NCBI GenBank assembly: GCA_030538155.1
Contig: JAUNUN010000005.1
Coordinates: forward strand, 1-64,000
Length of the DNA: 64,000 nt
Source: a bacterium
Lineage (GTDB): Bacteria > Desulfobacterota > Desulfobulbia > Desulfobulbales > Desulfobulbaceae
Direction of reading: 5' to 3'
Part shown: piece after piece, positions 28,813 through 38,851 of the stretch
Layout: the number at the start of each line of letters is the position of its first letter
Position numbering within the stretch: position 1 is the stretch's first letter
Position numbers and translations under genes: made by a program
Notes under the pieces: model-generated
The model's database searches: none
Told to the model about the DNA's origin: nothing
What the model saw: the letters and a program-made list of their open reading frames with translations, nothing else

Positions 28813-30711
28813 ATGTCATTTCCGATTGACCTTTCCACCTTCCGTCCGCTTCGTTTTACCACCAAGGAAACTACCCTGGCCGCAGGAAAGCACGATGATC
28901 TGCGCTACAACATCCGTCTGGTGCGAGACAGCCTGGTGTTTTTCACGGCCCTTGCCAACACCAAGGGGCTGGGCGGACATACCGGCGGGGCCTATGACAT
29001 CATCCCTGAAACCCTGATTGCAGACGCCTTTATCAAGGGCATGGAGAACTGCTATCCGGTGCTCTTTGACGAGGCCGGCCACAGGGTGGCCATGCAGTAT
29101 GTCATGGCGGTAGTAAATGGTCATGCGCCGGTGGAATCGCTCTTGCATTACCGCGAATACGGCCACGGTCTCTACGGCCATCCGGAACGGCACGAGGAAT
29201 CAGGTATCTTTTTCAGCTCAGGCCGCCTGGGCCACCTGTGGAGCTATGTCAACGGCGTGGCCGAGGCCAATCCGGACAAAAACGTCTTCCTCTTCGGCAG
29301 CGACGGTTCCCAGCAGGAGGGCGACGATGCCGAGGCGGCCCGCTATGCCGTGGCCCGCGGCCTCAATGTGAAGCTCTTGCTTGATGACAACAACGTCACC
29401 ATTGCCGGCCATCCGGATGAATACATGCGCGGCTTTGATCTGGAGCGCACCCTGGCCGGTCATGGCCTGACCACTTTTGTCTGTGACGGCGAAGAGTTCA
29501 ACAGCTTGTACGCCTATATCCAGCAGGCGCTGGTCACACCCGGCCCGGTGGCCCTGGTCATCAAGCGGCCGATGGCGCCGGGCGTGGCGGGTATTGAGGG
29601 CTCGCCCAAGGGCCATGACGTCATTGCCGTGGATTTGGCAGTGGACTATCTGAAAAAGCAGGGCCATGCAGCGGCGGTGGAACGGTTGCAGCAGAAACCG
29701 GCCAAGAGCGAGAAAAAAAACTACCTGGGCAGCACGAGCGAGAGCGCCAAAAACCGGGACGAATTCGGCAAGATCGTGGTGGATTTGCTCAAAGAGATAC
29801 AGGATCCGACGAAAAAGGTATTGGTGGTGGATTCGGATCTTGAAGGCTCCTGCGGCCTGCACCATATCCGCAAGGCCATGCCCGAACTCTACGTGCACGG
29901 CGGCATCATGGAGCGCAACAACTTCTCGGTGGCCGCAGGTTTCGGCAGCGAGCCGGGCCGCCAGGGCATTTTCGGCACCTTTGCCGCCTTTCAGGAGATG
30001 GTCATCTCGGAAATCACCATGGCCAGGCTCAACAAGGCCAATGTGCTTGCCCATTTTTCCCACTCCGGCGTGGATGAAATGGCGGACAACACCTGCCATT
30101 TCGGTATCAACAACTTCTTTGCCGACAACGGCTTGGCAGAAGGCGACAGCACCCGCCTGTACTTCCCGGCCGACGCCCTGCAACTGCGCGCCATTTTGGA
30201 ATCCATCTTCTGGAATCCGGGCCTGCGCTTTGTCTACTCCACCCGTTCAGCCACCCCTTTTATCTTGAATGAAGAGGGCAAGCACTTTTTCGGCGAGGGC
30301 TACCGCTTCAAACCCGACCAGGACGAACTCATCCGCGAAGGTAAAGACGGCTATATCGTTTCCTACGGTGAAATGCTCTACCGAGCCCTGCACGCGGTGG
30401 AAGAGTTGAAGGCGGCCGGCATCTCCCTTGGCCTGGTCAATAAGCCGGTACTCAATGTGGTGGATGAAAACATGCTGGCCCGCCTGGGTGCCGGCCCGGC
30501 GGTGCTGGTGGTGGAATCTCAGAATGCGAAAACCGGGCTGGGCAGCCGTCTGGGCACCTGGCTTTTGGAACGGGGCTACAGTCCCAAGTACGGTTTCATG
30601 GGCTCCTGGAAGGAGGGTGCGGGCGGTCTGGGCGAGCAGGTAACCCACCAAGGCCTGGGGCCGGAGGGCATCCGCGAGCGAGTAGAGCGTCTCTTGGGCT
30701 GCAGGAAATAG
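28813..30711 (+). CDS. transketolase
   Basis: Thiamine-diphosphate enzyme of the pentose phosphate and anaplerotic sugar pathways, 632 residues in one chain. N-terminal ThDP domain: LANTKGLGGHTGGAYD, FLFGSDGSQQEGDDAEAARYAV (GDG-type motif read as GSDGSQQEG) and DDNNVTIAG. The middle Pyr domain has GIMERNNFSVAAGF and the catalytic-Glu region; the C-terminal domain spans from about 500. It resembles the less usual transketolase-like family more than E. coli TktA. GAGG precedes the ATG at 28813; the frame is open further up but without support. Confidence 0.88.
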   Translation: MSFPIDLSTFRPLRFTTKETTLAAGKHDDLRYNIRLVRDSLVFFTALANTKGLGGHTGGAYDIIPETLIADAFIKGMENCYPVLFDEAGHRVAMQYVMAVVNGHAPVESLLHYREYGHGLYGHPERHEESGIFFSSGRLGHLWSYVNGVAEANPDKNVFLFGSDGSQQEGDDAEAARYAVARGLNVKLLLDDNNVTIAGHPDEYMRGFDLERTLAGHGLTTFVCDGEEFNSLYAYIQQALVTPGPVALVIKRPMAPGVAGIEGSPKGHDVIAVDLAVDYLKKQGHAAAVERLQQKPAKSEKKNYLGSTSESAKNRDEFGKIVVDLLKEIQDPTKKVLVVDSDLEGSCGLHHIRKAMPELYVHGGIMERNNFSVAAGFGSEPGRQGIFGTFAAFQEMVISEITMARLNKANVLAHFSHSGVDEMADNTCHFGINNFFADNGLAEGDSTRLYFPADALQLRAILESIFWNPGLRFVYSTRSATPFILNEEGKHFFGEGYRFKPDQDELIREGKDGYIVSYGEMLYRALHAVEELKAAGISLGLVNKPVLNVVDENMLARLGAGPAVLVVESQNAKTGLGSRLGTWLLERGYSPKYGFMGSWKEGAGGLGEQVTHQGLGPEGIRERVERLLGCRK

Positions 30712-30808
30712 GGTATACTTCGTATTGTTCGCATCTTACCCAGCTGTTAGGCTTGCTTTGTTCTGTTGAGATCTGATGTACACCACTCACAAGTAGGAGG
30801 AAACAGTC

Positions 30809-31417
30809 ATGGAAAAGAATTCTTCGACCTTTACCCTGCCCGAACTGCCTTTCCCCGAAGATGCGCTTGAACCCGTTATTTCGGCGAAAACCCTTGGCTT
30901 TCATCATGGCAAGCACCACAAGGCCTATGTGGATAATCTCAATAAACTCATTGAAGGCACCGAGCTTGCCGGTAAATCCCTGGAAGAGATCATCAAGGCC
31001 ACTGCCGGCAAAGAGGACAAGGCCGGCATTTTCAACAACGCGGCCCAGGTGTGGAACCATACCTTTTACTGGAACAGCTTGAAAAAAGGCGGTGGGGGCG
31101 AGCCGCCCGCAGAGCTGAAAAAGAAGATTGAGGCGGCCTTCAAGAGCTTTGATGAGTTTAAGAAGGAGTTTGCCAATGCCGCCACTACCCAGTTCGGCAG
31201 CGGCTGGGCCTGGCTGGTTAGCGATGGCGATGCCTTGAAAATCGTTAAAACCGGTAATGCGGAAGTGCCTTTGACCTCTGGTTTGAAGCCGCTTCTCACC
31301 ATCGATGTCTGGGAGCATGCCTACTATCTGGATTATCAAAATCGCCGCCCGGATTATGCCAACGCGGTTATCGACAAACTCCTGAACTGGGATTTTGCCG
31401 CCAAGAATCTCGGCTGA
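30809..31417 (+). CDS. sodB: Fe/Mn superoxide dismutase
   Basis: 202 residues: dismutes superoxide to O2 and H2O2. Metal ligands are visible: His in [15 protein letters not shown], His in [12 protein letters not shown], and Asp and His in [19 protein letters not shown]. The WNHTFYW and FGSGWAWL motifs suggest an iron-type enzyme, but metal choice is not certain. No signal peptide, so it is cytosolic. TAGGAGGAA is an excellent ribosome binding site. Confidence 0.95.
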   Translation: MEKNSSTFTLPELPFPEDALEPVISAKTLGFHHGKHHKAYVDNLNKLIEGTELAGKSLEEIIKATAGKEDKAGIFNNAAQVWNHTFYWNSLKKGGGGEPPAELKKKIEAAFKSFDEFKKEFANAATTQFGSGWAWLVSDGDALKIVKTGNAEVPLTSGLKPLLTIDVWEHAYYLDYQNRRPDYANAVIDKLLNWDFAAKNLG

Positions 31418-31470
31418 TTTTCATTCAGCAGTCCAGTTCGTCCTTTATCTCACTTGGATGGGATTTTCTT

Positions 31471-31502
31471 CCGGTCAGGCTCATGCCTGGCCGGATTTTT
31501 TT
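31471..31502 (+). terminator. terminator of the superoxide dismutase gene
   Basis: CCGGTCAGGC, loop TCAT, GCCTGGCCGG (10-bp stem with one T-G pair), followed by ATTTTTTTA. Confidence 0.9.
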
Positions 31503-31853
31503 ATCCGTGCCGCATTCCCCTTGGTGTTGTTGTTATAACGATCATTCCTTGTAATTTTGTGCAGATACAAAGAACATTCGCCCAATCCCCAGGAAAATTT
31601 TGCCCGCAGCGGTGCTTGGTCTTTTCCACCACCGTCAAGACCGGTAATTCCAGTTCGATATCAAAGCTCTATCTGCATCGGCCTCAAAAAATCCTCCTCA
31701 GAGTACCTTACATGTACACCTGCGTCGCATTTTCTTCGCCTCCTTGATACATTTCTTTGATCTGGAACTGGAATACGATTACAGAGAGAATGAATTTCTT
31801 CTGCATCCGGCGCACCTTTAGTTCGTGCAGCAAGGCCACCAGGGAGGGCAACC
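31503..31853. other. intergenic region upstream of pap, no gene seen
   Basis: 351 bases without a supported gene. The minus strand contains a short GITGLDGGGKDQ reading at about 31653-31618 that resembles the P-loop of dTMP-kinase-like proteins, but it is out of frame with any start and may be chance. Confidence 0.4.
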
Positions 31854-33398
31854 ATGTTTGAATCTGCTGAATTGGGTCACAAAATAAAAAAATCCCAGTA
31901 CGAAAAAGAAATACCAGCGCTGCGGGTTGCTCTTTTGGAGGCCCAGGATGAGCTGCGACAAGGGGCTGAATTTCCGGTGATCATCATCGTGGGCGGTCTT
32001 GACGGCTCCGGCCGGGGCGCAACCGTAAACCTGCTCAACGAGTGGATGGATCCGCGCCATATCGAAACCCACGGTATGGGCGAGCCCTCTGATGAAGAGC
32101 TGGATCGGCCCATGATGTGGCGCTTTTGGCGCTCCCTGCCGCCCAAGGGCAAGATCGGAGTCTTTTTCGGTTCCTGGTACACCTGGCCGATCTTGAACCG
32201 GGTCAACGGCATTACCGAGGATGCCGATCTGGATCAGAGTCTGGCCCGGGCCAGACGTCTGGAAAAGATGCTGGTGGATGAGGGAGCCCTGCTCATCAAG
32301 CTCTGGTTGCACCTCTCGAAAGAGCAGCAGAAAAAGCGGCTGAAGGCCCTGGAGAAAAACCCGGCCACCCGCTGGAAAGTCACCGCACGGGACTGGAAAC
32401 GCTATAAGGCCTACGACAGCTTTCGCGCCGTGCACGAGACCGTGATCCGCCAGACCAGCACTGCCGAGGCCCCCTGGATGGTTATTGAGGGCGAGGACGA
32501 CAACTACCGCAACCTGACTGTGGCCAATATCGTGCTCAGGGCTATCCGGGGCCGCTTGCAACACGACGCAGCCCAGACAGTAAAGGCACCCCCGCCGCCG
32601 CTCATGCCCTCACTTGACTGCCTGCATCTGCTCAAGACCCTGAACATGGGCCAGAGCCTGGAGAAGGCGGAGTTCAGGAAAAAACTGGAGAAGTATCAAA
32701 CGAAGCTGGGCCTGCTCATGCGCCATCCTAAGTTCAAATACATGTCGGTGATCGCGGTCTTTGAAGGCAACGACGCTGCAGGCAAGGGTGGGGCCATCCG
32801 CCGCATTACCAGGGCCATTGATGCGCGCTCGTATCAGGTCATTCCCATTGCCGCGCCCACGGAAGAAGAACGGGCCCAGCCTTACTTGTGGCGTTTTTGG
32901 CGACACCTGCCGCGTAAGGGCCGCATGTGCATCTTTGACCGTTCCTGGTATGGCCGGGTCCTGGTGGAACGGGTGGAGGGTTATTGCTCGCCTGCCGACT
33001 GGATGCGGGCCTACAGCGAAATCAACGACTTCGAGGGCCAGATGGAGCGCCACAACCTTTTGGTGGTCAAGTACTGGCTGGCCATTTCCGAAGAGGAGCA
33101 ACTCCGGCGCTTTGAAGAGCGGGAAAAAACCAGTTTCAAACGCTTCAAGATCACCGAGGAAGACTGGCGCAACCGAGAAAAATGGGAGGACTACGTGCAG
33201 GCGGTCTGCGATATGGTGGATCGCACCAGCACCTCTGAGGCCCCCTGGACACTGGTGGAGGCCGACAACAAGTATTTTGCCCGCATCAAGGTGTTGAAAA
33301 CCATGTGCGCCCGGATCGAGCAAAAGCTGAAAGAACTGGAGGCCTCAGGCATAGACTATCTGGACAAGCCCCAGAAGAAGCGCGCCTTGTCGCTGTAG
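31854..33398 (+). CDS. pap: polyphosphate:AMP phosphotransferase, two-domain PPK2
   Basis: 514 residues, two tandem PPK2 domains: polyP(n) + AMP to ADP + polyP(n-1). The C-terminal domain has intact Walker A GNDAAGKGGAI and the active-site FDRSWYGRVLVERVEG. The N-terminal domain has GLDGSGRGATV (Lys replaced by Arg) and FFGSWYTWPI (Asp-Arg lost), so it is presumably non-catalytic, as in other two-domain members. GGAGGG precedes the ATG. Role: nucleotide recycling from stored polyphosphate. Confidence 0.92.
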   Translation: MFESAELGHKIKKSQYEKEIPALRVALLEAQDELRQGAEFPVIIIVGGLDGSGRGATVNLLNEWMDPRHIETHGMGEPSDEELDRPMMWRFWRSLPPKGKIGVFFGSWYTWPILNRVNGITEDADLDQSLARARRLEKMLVDEGALLIKLWLHLSKEQQKKRLKALEKNPATRWKVTARDWKRYKAYDSFRAVHETVIRQTSTAEAPWMVIEGEDDNYRNLTVANIVLRAIRGRLQHDAAQTVKAPPPPLMPSLDCLHLLKTLNMGQSLEKAEFRKKLEKYQTKLGLLMRHPKFKYMSVIAVFEGNDAAGKGGAIRRITRAIDARSYQVIPIAAPTEEERAQPYLWRFWRHLPRKGRMCIFDRSWYGRVLVERVEGYCSPADWMRAYSEINDFEGQMERHNLLVVKYWLAISEEEQLRRFEEREKTSFKRFKITEEDWRNREKWEDYVQAVCDMVDRTSTSEAPWTLVEADNKYFARIKVLKTMCARIEQKLKELEASGIDYLDKPQKKRALSL

Positions 33399-33650
33399 AA
33401 AAAGTAGATCTCTCCTTTTTACGGGGTCGGCAATTTTATGCCGAGAAACCCTTCACAAAGGCTATTCATAGTGGCATAGTACGACAATTTCCTGAGCAGG
33501 GTCTTGCCGGCGCACCTGGTTTCGCCGCGCCTGTGCAAGTATGATATTTTCCGATTTCGTTTATTGCAGCCGGCCGTTTTGGGCTGCTTCTTGGGGCCGG
33601 TCGTCTTCCACCGGCATATCCATCATTTTCAAATACAAGAGGTGTTCACC

Positions 33651-34835
33651 ATGCGTGAAATTGTCCTTGTTGGCGCTTGCCGTACCGCAGTCGGTAAATT
33701 CGGCGGTTCTTTGAAAGGCGTTCCAGCGGTGGAACTGGGAGCCTTTGTCATCAAAGATGCCCTGAAACGGGCTGGTATTCAGCCGGAAATGGTGGATGAG
33801 GTAATCCTTGGCTGTGTGCTCACCGGTGCTTTGGGGCAGAACCCTGCCCGTCAGGCTGCGCTCAAGGCTGGCCTTCCCGATGAGACGCCGGCAGTGACTA
33901 TCAACAAGGTCTGCGGCAGCGGTATGAAGGCGGTGGTCATGGCGGCGCAGGCCGTGCAGTGCGGCGATGCGGATATCATTGTCGCGGGCGGCATGGAGAA
34001 CATGAGCGCCACTGCCTATGCCCTGCCCCAGGCCCGCTTCGGCTACCGGATGAATGCCGCCAAGAACAGTGTTATCGACATGATGGTCCACGACGGCCTG
34101 TTTTGTGCAGTCGGCAACACGCACATGGGCATCACCGCCGAGAACATCTGCAGCCAGTGGAATCTGACCCGGGAAGAGCAGGACCAGTTTGCAGTGGCTT
34201 CCCAGAACAAGGCCCAGGCCGCGATTGCTGCCGGCCGCTTCAAGGATGAGATCGTGCCGGTGAGCATCCCGCAGCGCAAGGGCGATCCCGTGGTCTTCGA
34301 CACCGACGAGCACTTGACCCCCGACACCACCCTGGAAAAGGTCGGCAAACTGCGGCCCGCCTTCAAGGGCGACGGTATGGTGACTGCGGCCAATGCCTCG
34401 GGCATCAACGACGGTGCAGCCGTGGTCATAGTTATGTCGGCTGAAAAGGCAAAGGAGCTGGGCATTCAGCCCATGGCCAAACTGATCGGCTATGCCTCTG
34501 CCGGTGTGAAGCCCGAGATCATGGGCATCGGTCCTGCGGCTGCCTCGCCCAAGGCCCTGGCCAAAGCAGGCAAGAAGCTGGAGGAGATTGACCTGATCGA
34601 GGCCAACGAGGCCTTTGCCTCACAGAGCGTGGCGGTTGCCAAGGATCTTGGCTTCAACATGGACAAGGTCAATGTCAATGGCGGGGCCATCGCCCTGGGC
34701 CACCCGATTGGTGCATCCGGCGCACGCATTTTGGTGTCTTTGCTGCACGAAATGGTCAAACGGGATGCAAAAACAGGCCTGGCCACCCTGTGCATCGGCG
34801 GCGGCATGGGCATTGCCACGGTCGTGGAACGCTAG
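33651..34835 (+). CDS. acetyl-CoA acetyltransferase (thiolase)
   Basis: 394 residues: 2 acetyl-CoA to acetoacetyl-CoA + CoA, or the reverse. The nucleophilic Cys is in [12 protein letters not shown] (about residue 88), the catalytic His in [19 protein letters not shown], and the second Cys in [18 protein letters not shown] lies before the ATG at 33651; the frame runs 147 bases further upstream without a site. It is a lone gene, with no hydroxybutyryl-CoA dehydrogenase beside it, so its pathway (fatty or amino acid breakdown) is open. Confidence 0.94.
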   Translation: MREIVLVGACRTAVGKFGGSLKGVPAVELGAFVIKDALKRAGIQPEMVDEVILGCVLTGALGQNPARQAALKAGLPDETPAVTINKVCGSGMKAVVMAAQAVQCGDADIIVAGGMENMSATAYALPQARFGYRMNAAKNSVIDMMVHDGLFCAVGNTHMGITAENICSQWNLTREEQDQFAVASQNKAQAAIAAGRFKDEIVPVSIPQRKGDPVVFDTDEHLTPDTTLEKVGKLRPAFKGDGMVTAANASGINDGAAVVIVMSAEKAKELGIQPMAKLIGYASAGVKPEIMGIGPAAASPKALAKAGKKLEEIDLIEANEAFASQSVAVAKDLGFNMDKVNVNGGAIALGHPIGASGARILVSLLHEMVKRDAKTGLATLCIGGGMGIATVVER

Positions 34836-34861
34836 AGAGAACGGTTTGTACTGATTGGGTA

Positions 34862-34915
34862 GCCGCCTTCCTCCTCAGGGTTGGACTCTTTTGTGGAGGA
34901 AGGCGGCAGTTTACT
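34862..34915 (+). terminator. terminator of the thiolase gene
   Basis: A perfect 13-bp stem GCCGCCTTCCTCC / GGAGGAAGGCGGC (34862-34874, 34895-34907) with a 20-base loop, then AGTTTACTTTGTT. The T-tract is broken. It lies between convergent genes. Confidence 0.8.
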
Positions 34916-34926
34916 TTGTTCTTGAA

Positions 34927-35493
34927 TTAAAACAATTTCCGGCCGAAACGATCCAAGTGCACCATGTCGGCCACCGCCTTGCGGGCAGGCCCACTTTTTG
35001 CCCCCACTGCAGGGCGGCCAATGGGAATGATGGCCACCGATTCATAGCCTTCCGGCAGGGCAATCAGTTTGTTGCAGGCATCATGATCGAAAAGGCCGAC
35101 TACCACCGTGCCCAACCCCATCTCGTGGGCCTTGAGGCACAGGGTCTGGGTGGCAATGCCTAGATCAAACATGTACCAGTTGGTGTGTTTGGTGCTTTCC
35201 TTCCCTTCATAACAGCCGGAAACCCCGGTCTTGGCGCAGAGTACGATGAGGGCCGAGGCCGCCTGCGAACACTTGGTGGCCGGGTTGAGGCCCTTGGGCA
35301 TCTGGTAGGTTGCGGTCAGTTGCTGAATTAATTCCTTATCCCGCGCGACCACAAATTCCCACACCTGGCTGTTGGACCAGGATGGCGACCAGCGCACTGC
35401 CTCAAAGAGTTGCTCCAGTTCCTCGTTTGTCACCACGTCTTCAGTGAATCTTCTCACCGCACGCCTTTTCAAAATGGCTTGCTGTAGTTCCAT
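34927..35493 (-). CDS. nitroreductase family protein
   Basis: 188-residue FMN-dependent NAD(P)H oxidoreductase. The N-terminal RRAVRRFTEDVVT and RWSPSWSNSQVWEFVV are the FMN-binding segments; the central GIATQTLCLKAHEMGLGTVVVG and the C-terminal IIPIGRPAV are family hallmarks. AAGGAG precedes the ATG. Substrate unknown. Confidence 0.9.
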   Translation of the reverse strand: MELQQAILKRRAVRRFTEDVVTNEELEQLFEAVRWSPSWSNSQVWEFVVARDKELIQQLTATYQMPKGLNPATKCSQAASALIVLCAKTGVSGCYEGKESTKHTNWYMFDLGIATQTLCLKAHEMGLGTVVVGLFDHDACNKLIALPEGYESVAIIPIGRPAVGAKSGPARKAVADMVHLDRFGRKLF

Positions 35494-35653
35494 AGCTATC
35501 TCCTTTTAGTATCGTTCTTCACTCGTGCCTGCACTATGACAAAAAGAGTGGGTAGAGGCAAGGGCTAGTGTTGCGTCGTTATGATATCACATACAGGTCA
35601 AAGGCACTGACAGGCAACAGGCGATACGGCTGCGCCTTGTTCTCGTACGGCAA

Positions 35654-36265
35654 CTATTCCAACTTGGGTAAATGCCACTGCCGGTAGTAGGCCACCAGGC
35701 GGAAGGCCACACCCAGGGTGAACAGGATCATGATCCAGATGATGTTGCTCAGCCCGGCCAAGGCCATGAAGAAATAGATCAGACCAACCCCCATGCTGAT
35801 GGTGCCGTAGAGGCCGGTTCTGAAAAACCAGGGCACCTCGTTGAGGAGCACATCCCTGAGAATGCCGCCGCCCACGCCATTGCAGAAGGCGAGAAGAATG
35901 ACGCCGTAGATGTTGTAGTCAAACTGCAGGGCAATCATGGCGCCGACAATGGAAAAGCTCACCACATCGATGGCATCGGTTGTGATGAAGAGGAAGGTGC
36001 TTTCCAGTTTCTCCCGGCGGGTATGGAGCTTTAAAACAATGGCCAGCACGAACATGACCAGGACAATAGAAACCGGCATGTAGTGGGTAAAGGAGTAGAC
36101 CGGTCGCCCCACCAGCATGTCACGCAGGATGCCGCCGCCAAGCGCGGTTAGAAGCGCGGCGATGAAGATGCCGAGCCAGTCGCATCCCTTCTTAACGCCA
36201 AAGAGAAAGCCGCTCAGCGCGGCCGAAGCAATGCCGATATATTCCGTTACCAGAAGCGCGTTCAT
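35654..36265 (-). CDS. trimeric intracellular cation channel (UPF0126) family protein
   Basis: 203-residue inner-membrane protein with about seven transmembrane helices. Two repeats each contain the family motif GGGILRD (ALTALGGGILRDMLVGRPV and GVGGGILRDVLLNEVPW). Bacterial relatives include YadS and YicG. They are thought to pass cations or glycine; which applies here is unknown. The gene diverges from the region upstream of mgtC. Confidence 0.9.
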   Translation of the reverse strand: MNALLVTEYIGIASAALSGFLFGVKKGCDWLGIFIAALLTALGGGILRDMLVGRPVYSFTHYMPVSIVLVMFVLAIVLKLHTRREKLESTFLFITTDAIDVVSFSIVGAMIALQFDYNIYGVILLAFCNGVGGGILRDVLLNEVPWFFRTGLYGTISMGVGLIYFFMALAGLSNIIWIMILFTLGVAFRLVAYYRQWHLPKLE

Positions 36266-36693
36266 TTAGAATTCAAGGTTCCTCGCAGAGCCTCACATGT
36301 AATAGTTACGAGTTGGAATAGTTACAAGTTGACTTCGCACCTCAGTTATTATACCAGGAGCGGTCCCAAGAGATGCGGCGCAGGAGTTCGTGAGCGTACG
36401 GTTTGTTATCTTACATCTGCTATTCGTTTTCAATATCTCTTTTCCCCGGTTGATGCCAATGAGCGGGTTTATTGCCGCCTCTGTTATCGACGGTTGTTGT
36501 CGTATTTATGTGGTGCATTTCACAAGAGAAAATCGGCCAGGCCGGCAGTGAACGTTTTTCGCTTAATACTAGCGAAAAGGCCGCATGACTACTACTGTAT
36601 GGTGCCGTTATTTTATGAGCTTTCCCGGCGCGAGTTTTTTCAGTGGGAGCAGACTCGCCTGGCCGCAAGTGTGTTTTGAAAAGATAAGACTTT
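36266..36693. other. 428-base divergent region with a perfect 8-bp hairpin
   Basis: Between the UPF0126 gene and mgtC. TTTTCGCT (36556-36563) and AGCGAAAA (36571-36578) flank a TAATACT loop. It may be an operator or small mRNA structure. No M-box (Mg riboswitch) consensus was recognised and no gene is supported. Confidence 0.4.
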
Positions 36694-37419
36694 ATGGAAC
36701 TGTGTGGTTTTATTGAGGATGTCATTCGTGTGAGGCCAGATGATGTTGCCATGTTTGCGCGGCTTCTGGTGGCGCTCTTGGCCGGCATTGCCATCGGCTT
36801 TGAGCGCACCTATCGTGGCCGCCCCGCCGGTGTGCGCACCCATGCCCTGGTCTGTGTCACCTCAAGTTTGCTGATGCTGGTTACTGTGTACGAATCGCAC
36901 TGGGTGCGCGCCAGCGTGGAACTCATCCGGCTTGACCCCACCAGAATGGCCCAGGGCATCATGACTGGCATTGGTTTTCTCGGCGCTGGGGTGATCATGA
37001 AGGAAGGGCCGACCGTGCGCGGTCTCACCACCTCGGCTTCCATCTGGATTACGGCGGCAATCGGCATCTTGGCAGGCATCGGCTTTTATTTTCCGCTTGT
37101 TGTCTCTGTGCTCATTACCCTTGCGGTGCTGTCACTGTTGCGCTGGATTGAGGTCCGGCTGCCATCCGAGGCTTACTACAACTTTGATGTACGCGGTGAA
37201 CGCAGCGATGAGTTTACCGAACAGTCCCTCAGGAAGGTGCTGGCAGATTGTAACTTTCAGGTTGCGCATACCGGCTACCGACTGGATGAAAAGGGCCACG
37301 AGCGCCGGTACAGTATGGTGCTGCGCAGTATCGACCGTTCGAGTTCATCACGCCTGTCGCAACAACTTGAACGGATCGATTCGGTTTACGGCTTCCGCAT
37401 TACGCCGATTAGCGAATAA
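36694..37419 (+). CDS. mgtC: MgtC/SapB family membrane protein
   Basis: 241 residues. Four or five N-terminal helices carry the family motifs LLAGIAIGFERTYRGRPAGVRTH and MTGIGFLGAGVIMKEGPTVRGLTTSASIWITAAIGI (read as two consecutive blocks at about 80-120). A soluble C-terminal domain of about 90 residues follows (ACT-like). Members are linked to low-Mg growth and to inhibition of F-type ATP synthase. The gene symbol is by family only. Confidence 0.9.
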   Translation: MELCGFIEDVIRVRPDDVAMFARLLVALLAGIAIGFERTYRGRPAGVRTHALVCVTSSLLMLVTVYESHWVRASVELIRLDPTRMAQGIMTGIGFLGAGVIMKEGPTVRGLTTSASIWITAAIGILAGIGFYFPLVVSVLITLAVLSLLRWIEVRLPSEAYYNFDVRGERSDEFTEQSLRKVLADCNFQVAHTGYRLDEKGHERRYSMVLRSIDRSSSSRLSQQLERIDSVYGFRITPISE

Positions 37420-37625
37420 GGAGGCGCAAACTTATCAGCAGGTCTGGCCAGAGTCATCATGTACATGGATTGTGCCAGGCAATAATCGCACAGTGCAGTA
37501 ACCTTCTGGGAAATACAAACAAGTCAGATTGTAGTATCCGCCTGAAGTCTGCGCGTATCAGGCGTAACCAGGGTTCAGCTGTAAAGGCTGGACCGTCATA
37601 TCCTATTAAAAAGGAGTGTAGTGCA

Positions 37626-38711
37626 ATGAAATCCACTGTTGTTCCCGCCGGTATCTTTTTTGCGGCTCTTTGTTGTGTACCGCTTGCTGCCACGGCAGGT
37701 GAATGCCGCGAAGAGGTCATGTTTAAAAAGGGGGCAAGCTCTGCCCAGGTAAAGGGTCAAATAAGCGGTTACGGTTACTGCGACTACCTGCTCAGGGCGA
37801 AAAAGGGCCAACTTTTAAGCGTGAAAAGTAGTTCCACCAAGGCAGACATCATGTTGCAGGGGCCTATGGAAACGCTGCTCAACGATGGTGAGCCGGTCAC
37901 CTTGAGCGCAGATGGTCTGTACACCGTGCGGGTGTTGATGCCCCGCGCCCTGGCCCGCAAGACCCAGAAGGAAGCATACAGCTTGGATATAGCAATTACC
38001 ACGCCTACCACACCAGCTGCGACTGCTCAGGCTCCCCAGCAAGCCGCAACGATTCCTGATGGGCACAGCAGTAAGGACAGCGTGGACTGGCCGGGCTTTT
38101 ATCATGGCACCGTGCCCTGCGCCAGTTGCCCGGGCATCGACACCTGGCTTGAACTGCGCGATACGAAGAACGGCGTACAGTACAGCCTGACGGAAAACTA
38201 TCAGGAAGAGGCAGACGGCTTTTTCGAGAGTAAGGGGGCGGCAAACTGGAATAAGGCTGGTCAGAGCCTACAGTTACAGGGCTCGGATGAAACCAGGGCT
38301 TTGTTTGTGGGTGAGGCTGCTGTTGCCTTTCTGGCAGAAGGTGAAAGCGTGCCGGCGGATAACAGCGAATACTGGCTTGAGAAGCTGGATGTATTTTCAG
38401 GCAATCAGGAGATGCTTTTTATTTCTCCGGCCAAGGTGAGCATTGATGGTGCAGGCAAGCAAGCCGTGGTCAGTATCAAAGACGGGGTGATGAATTTTGA
38501 GCACTCAACCGATGCCGGGCACAGGTCGTTGAAGGCTGATCTGCAAATCTTCTGCGCGGCGAACCAGTACACCATGCCGGTAATTGTTTACTATCAAAAA
38601 TACTTTGTAGGCGGCAAGATGGTTGACCAAGGCGGCAATGGGGAAGACCGGCTGGATTTTGCAGGAGCTGAGGATGTGGTTACCAAGGCTGCTGCCCAGT
38701 ATTGCCAGTGA
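37626..38711 (+). CDS. exported protein with an NlpE-like domain
   Basis: 361 residues with a signal peptide (IFFAALCCVPLAATAG). Residues about 25-125 are an unrecognised beta-rich domain; residues 155-240 match the NlpE pattern WPGFYHGTVPCASCPGIDTW with a CxxC pair. NlpE-type proteins sense envelope stress or copper. No lipobox fits the expected position, so it is probably soluble periplasmic. A Pro/Thr/Ala-rich linker joins the domains. The C-terminal third has no recognised family. AAAGGAG lies upstream. Confidence 0.78.
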   Translation: MKSTVVPAGIFFAALCCVPLAATAGECREEVMFKKGASSAQVKGQISGYGYCDYLLRAKKGQLLSVKSSSTKADIMLQGPMETLLNDGEPVTLSADGLYTVRVLMPRALARKTQKEAYSLDIAITTPTTPAATAQAPQQAATIPDGHSSKDSVDWPGFYHGTVPCASCPGIDTWLELRDTKNGVQYSLTENYQEEADGFFESKGAANWNKAGQSLQLQGSDETRALFVGEAAVAFLAEGESVPADNSEYWLEKLDVFSGNQEMLFISPAKVSIDGAGKQAVVSIKDGVMNFEHSTDAGHRSLKADLQIFCAANQYTMPVIVYYQKYFVGGKMVDQGGNGEDRLDFAGAEDVVTKAAAQYCQ

Positions 38712-38754
38712 TGCTCTCTAAAATTTGAGGGTTTTGCAGTTTTAGGCTGATGGA

Positions 38755-38803
38755 ACAAAAAAAGCCGGGAGGGCATATGCCTTCCCGGCTTTTCATTTTT
38801 GGA
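38755..38803. terminator. bidirectional terminator between the NlpE-like and FMN reductase genes
   Basis: A continuous 14-bp stem AGCCGGGAGGGCAT / ATGCCTTCCCGGCT (38763-38790, one G-T pair) flanked by a run of A on the left and TTTTCATTTTT on the right. It can stop both converging transcripts. Confidence 0.9.
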
Positions 38804-38851
38804 AACCCTGCTCAACCAGCACGATTGGAGCAGGATGGTACGGCAGAGGAA

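Noticed and set aside
28596-28829. 77-codon ORF with a hydrophobic stretch upstream of transketolase
   Set aside because: No convincing ribosome binding site, overlaps the transketolase start, and no family resemblance.
36266-36693. M-box Mg riboswitch upstream of mgtC
   Set aside because: Consensus segments of the M-box are not present; only a simple hairpin was seen.
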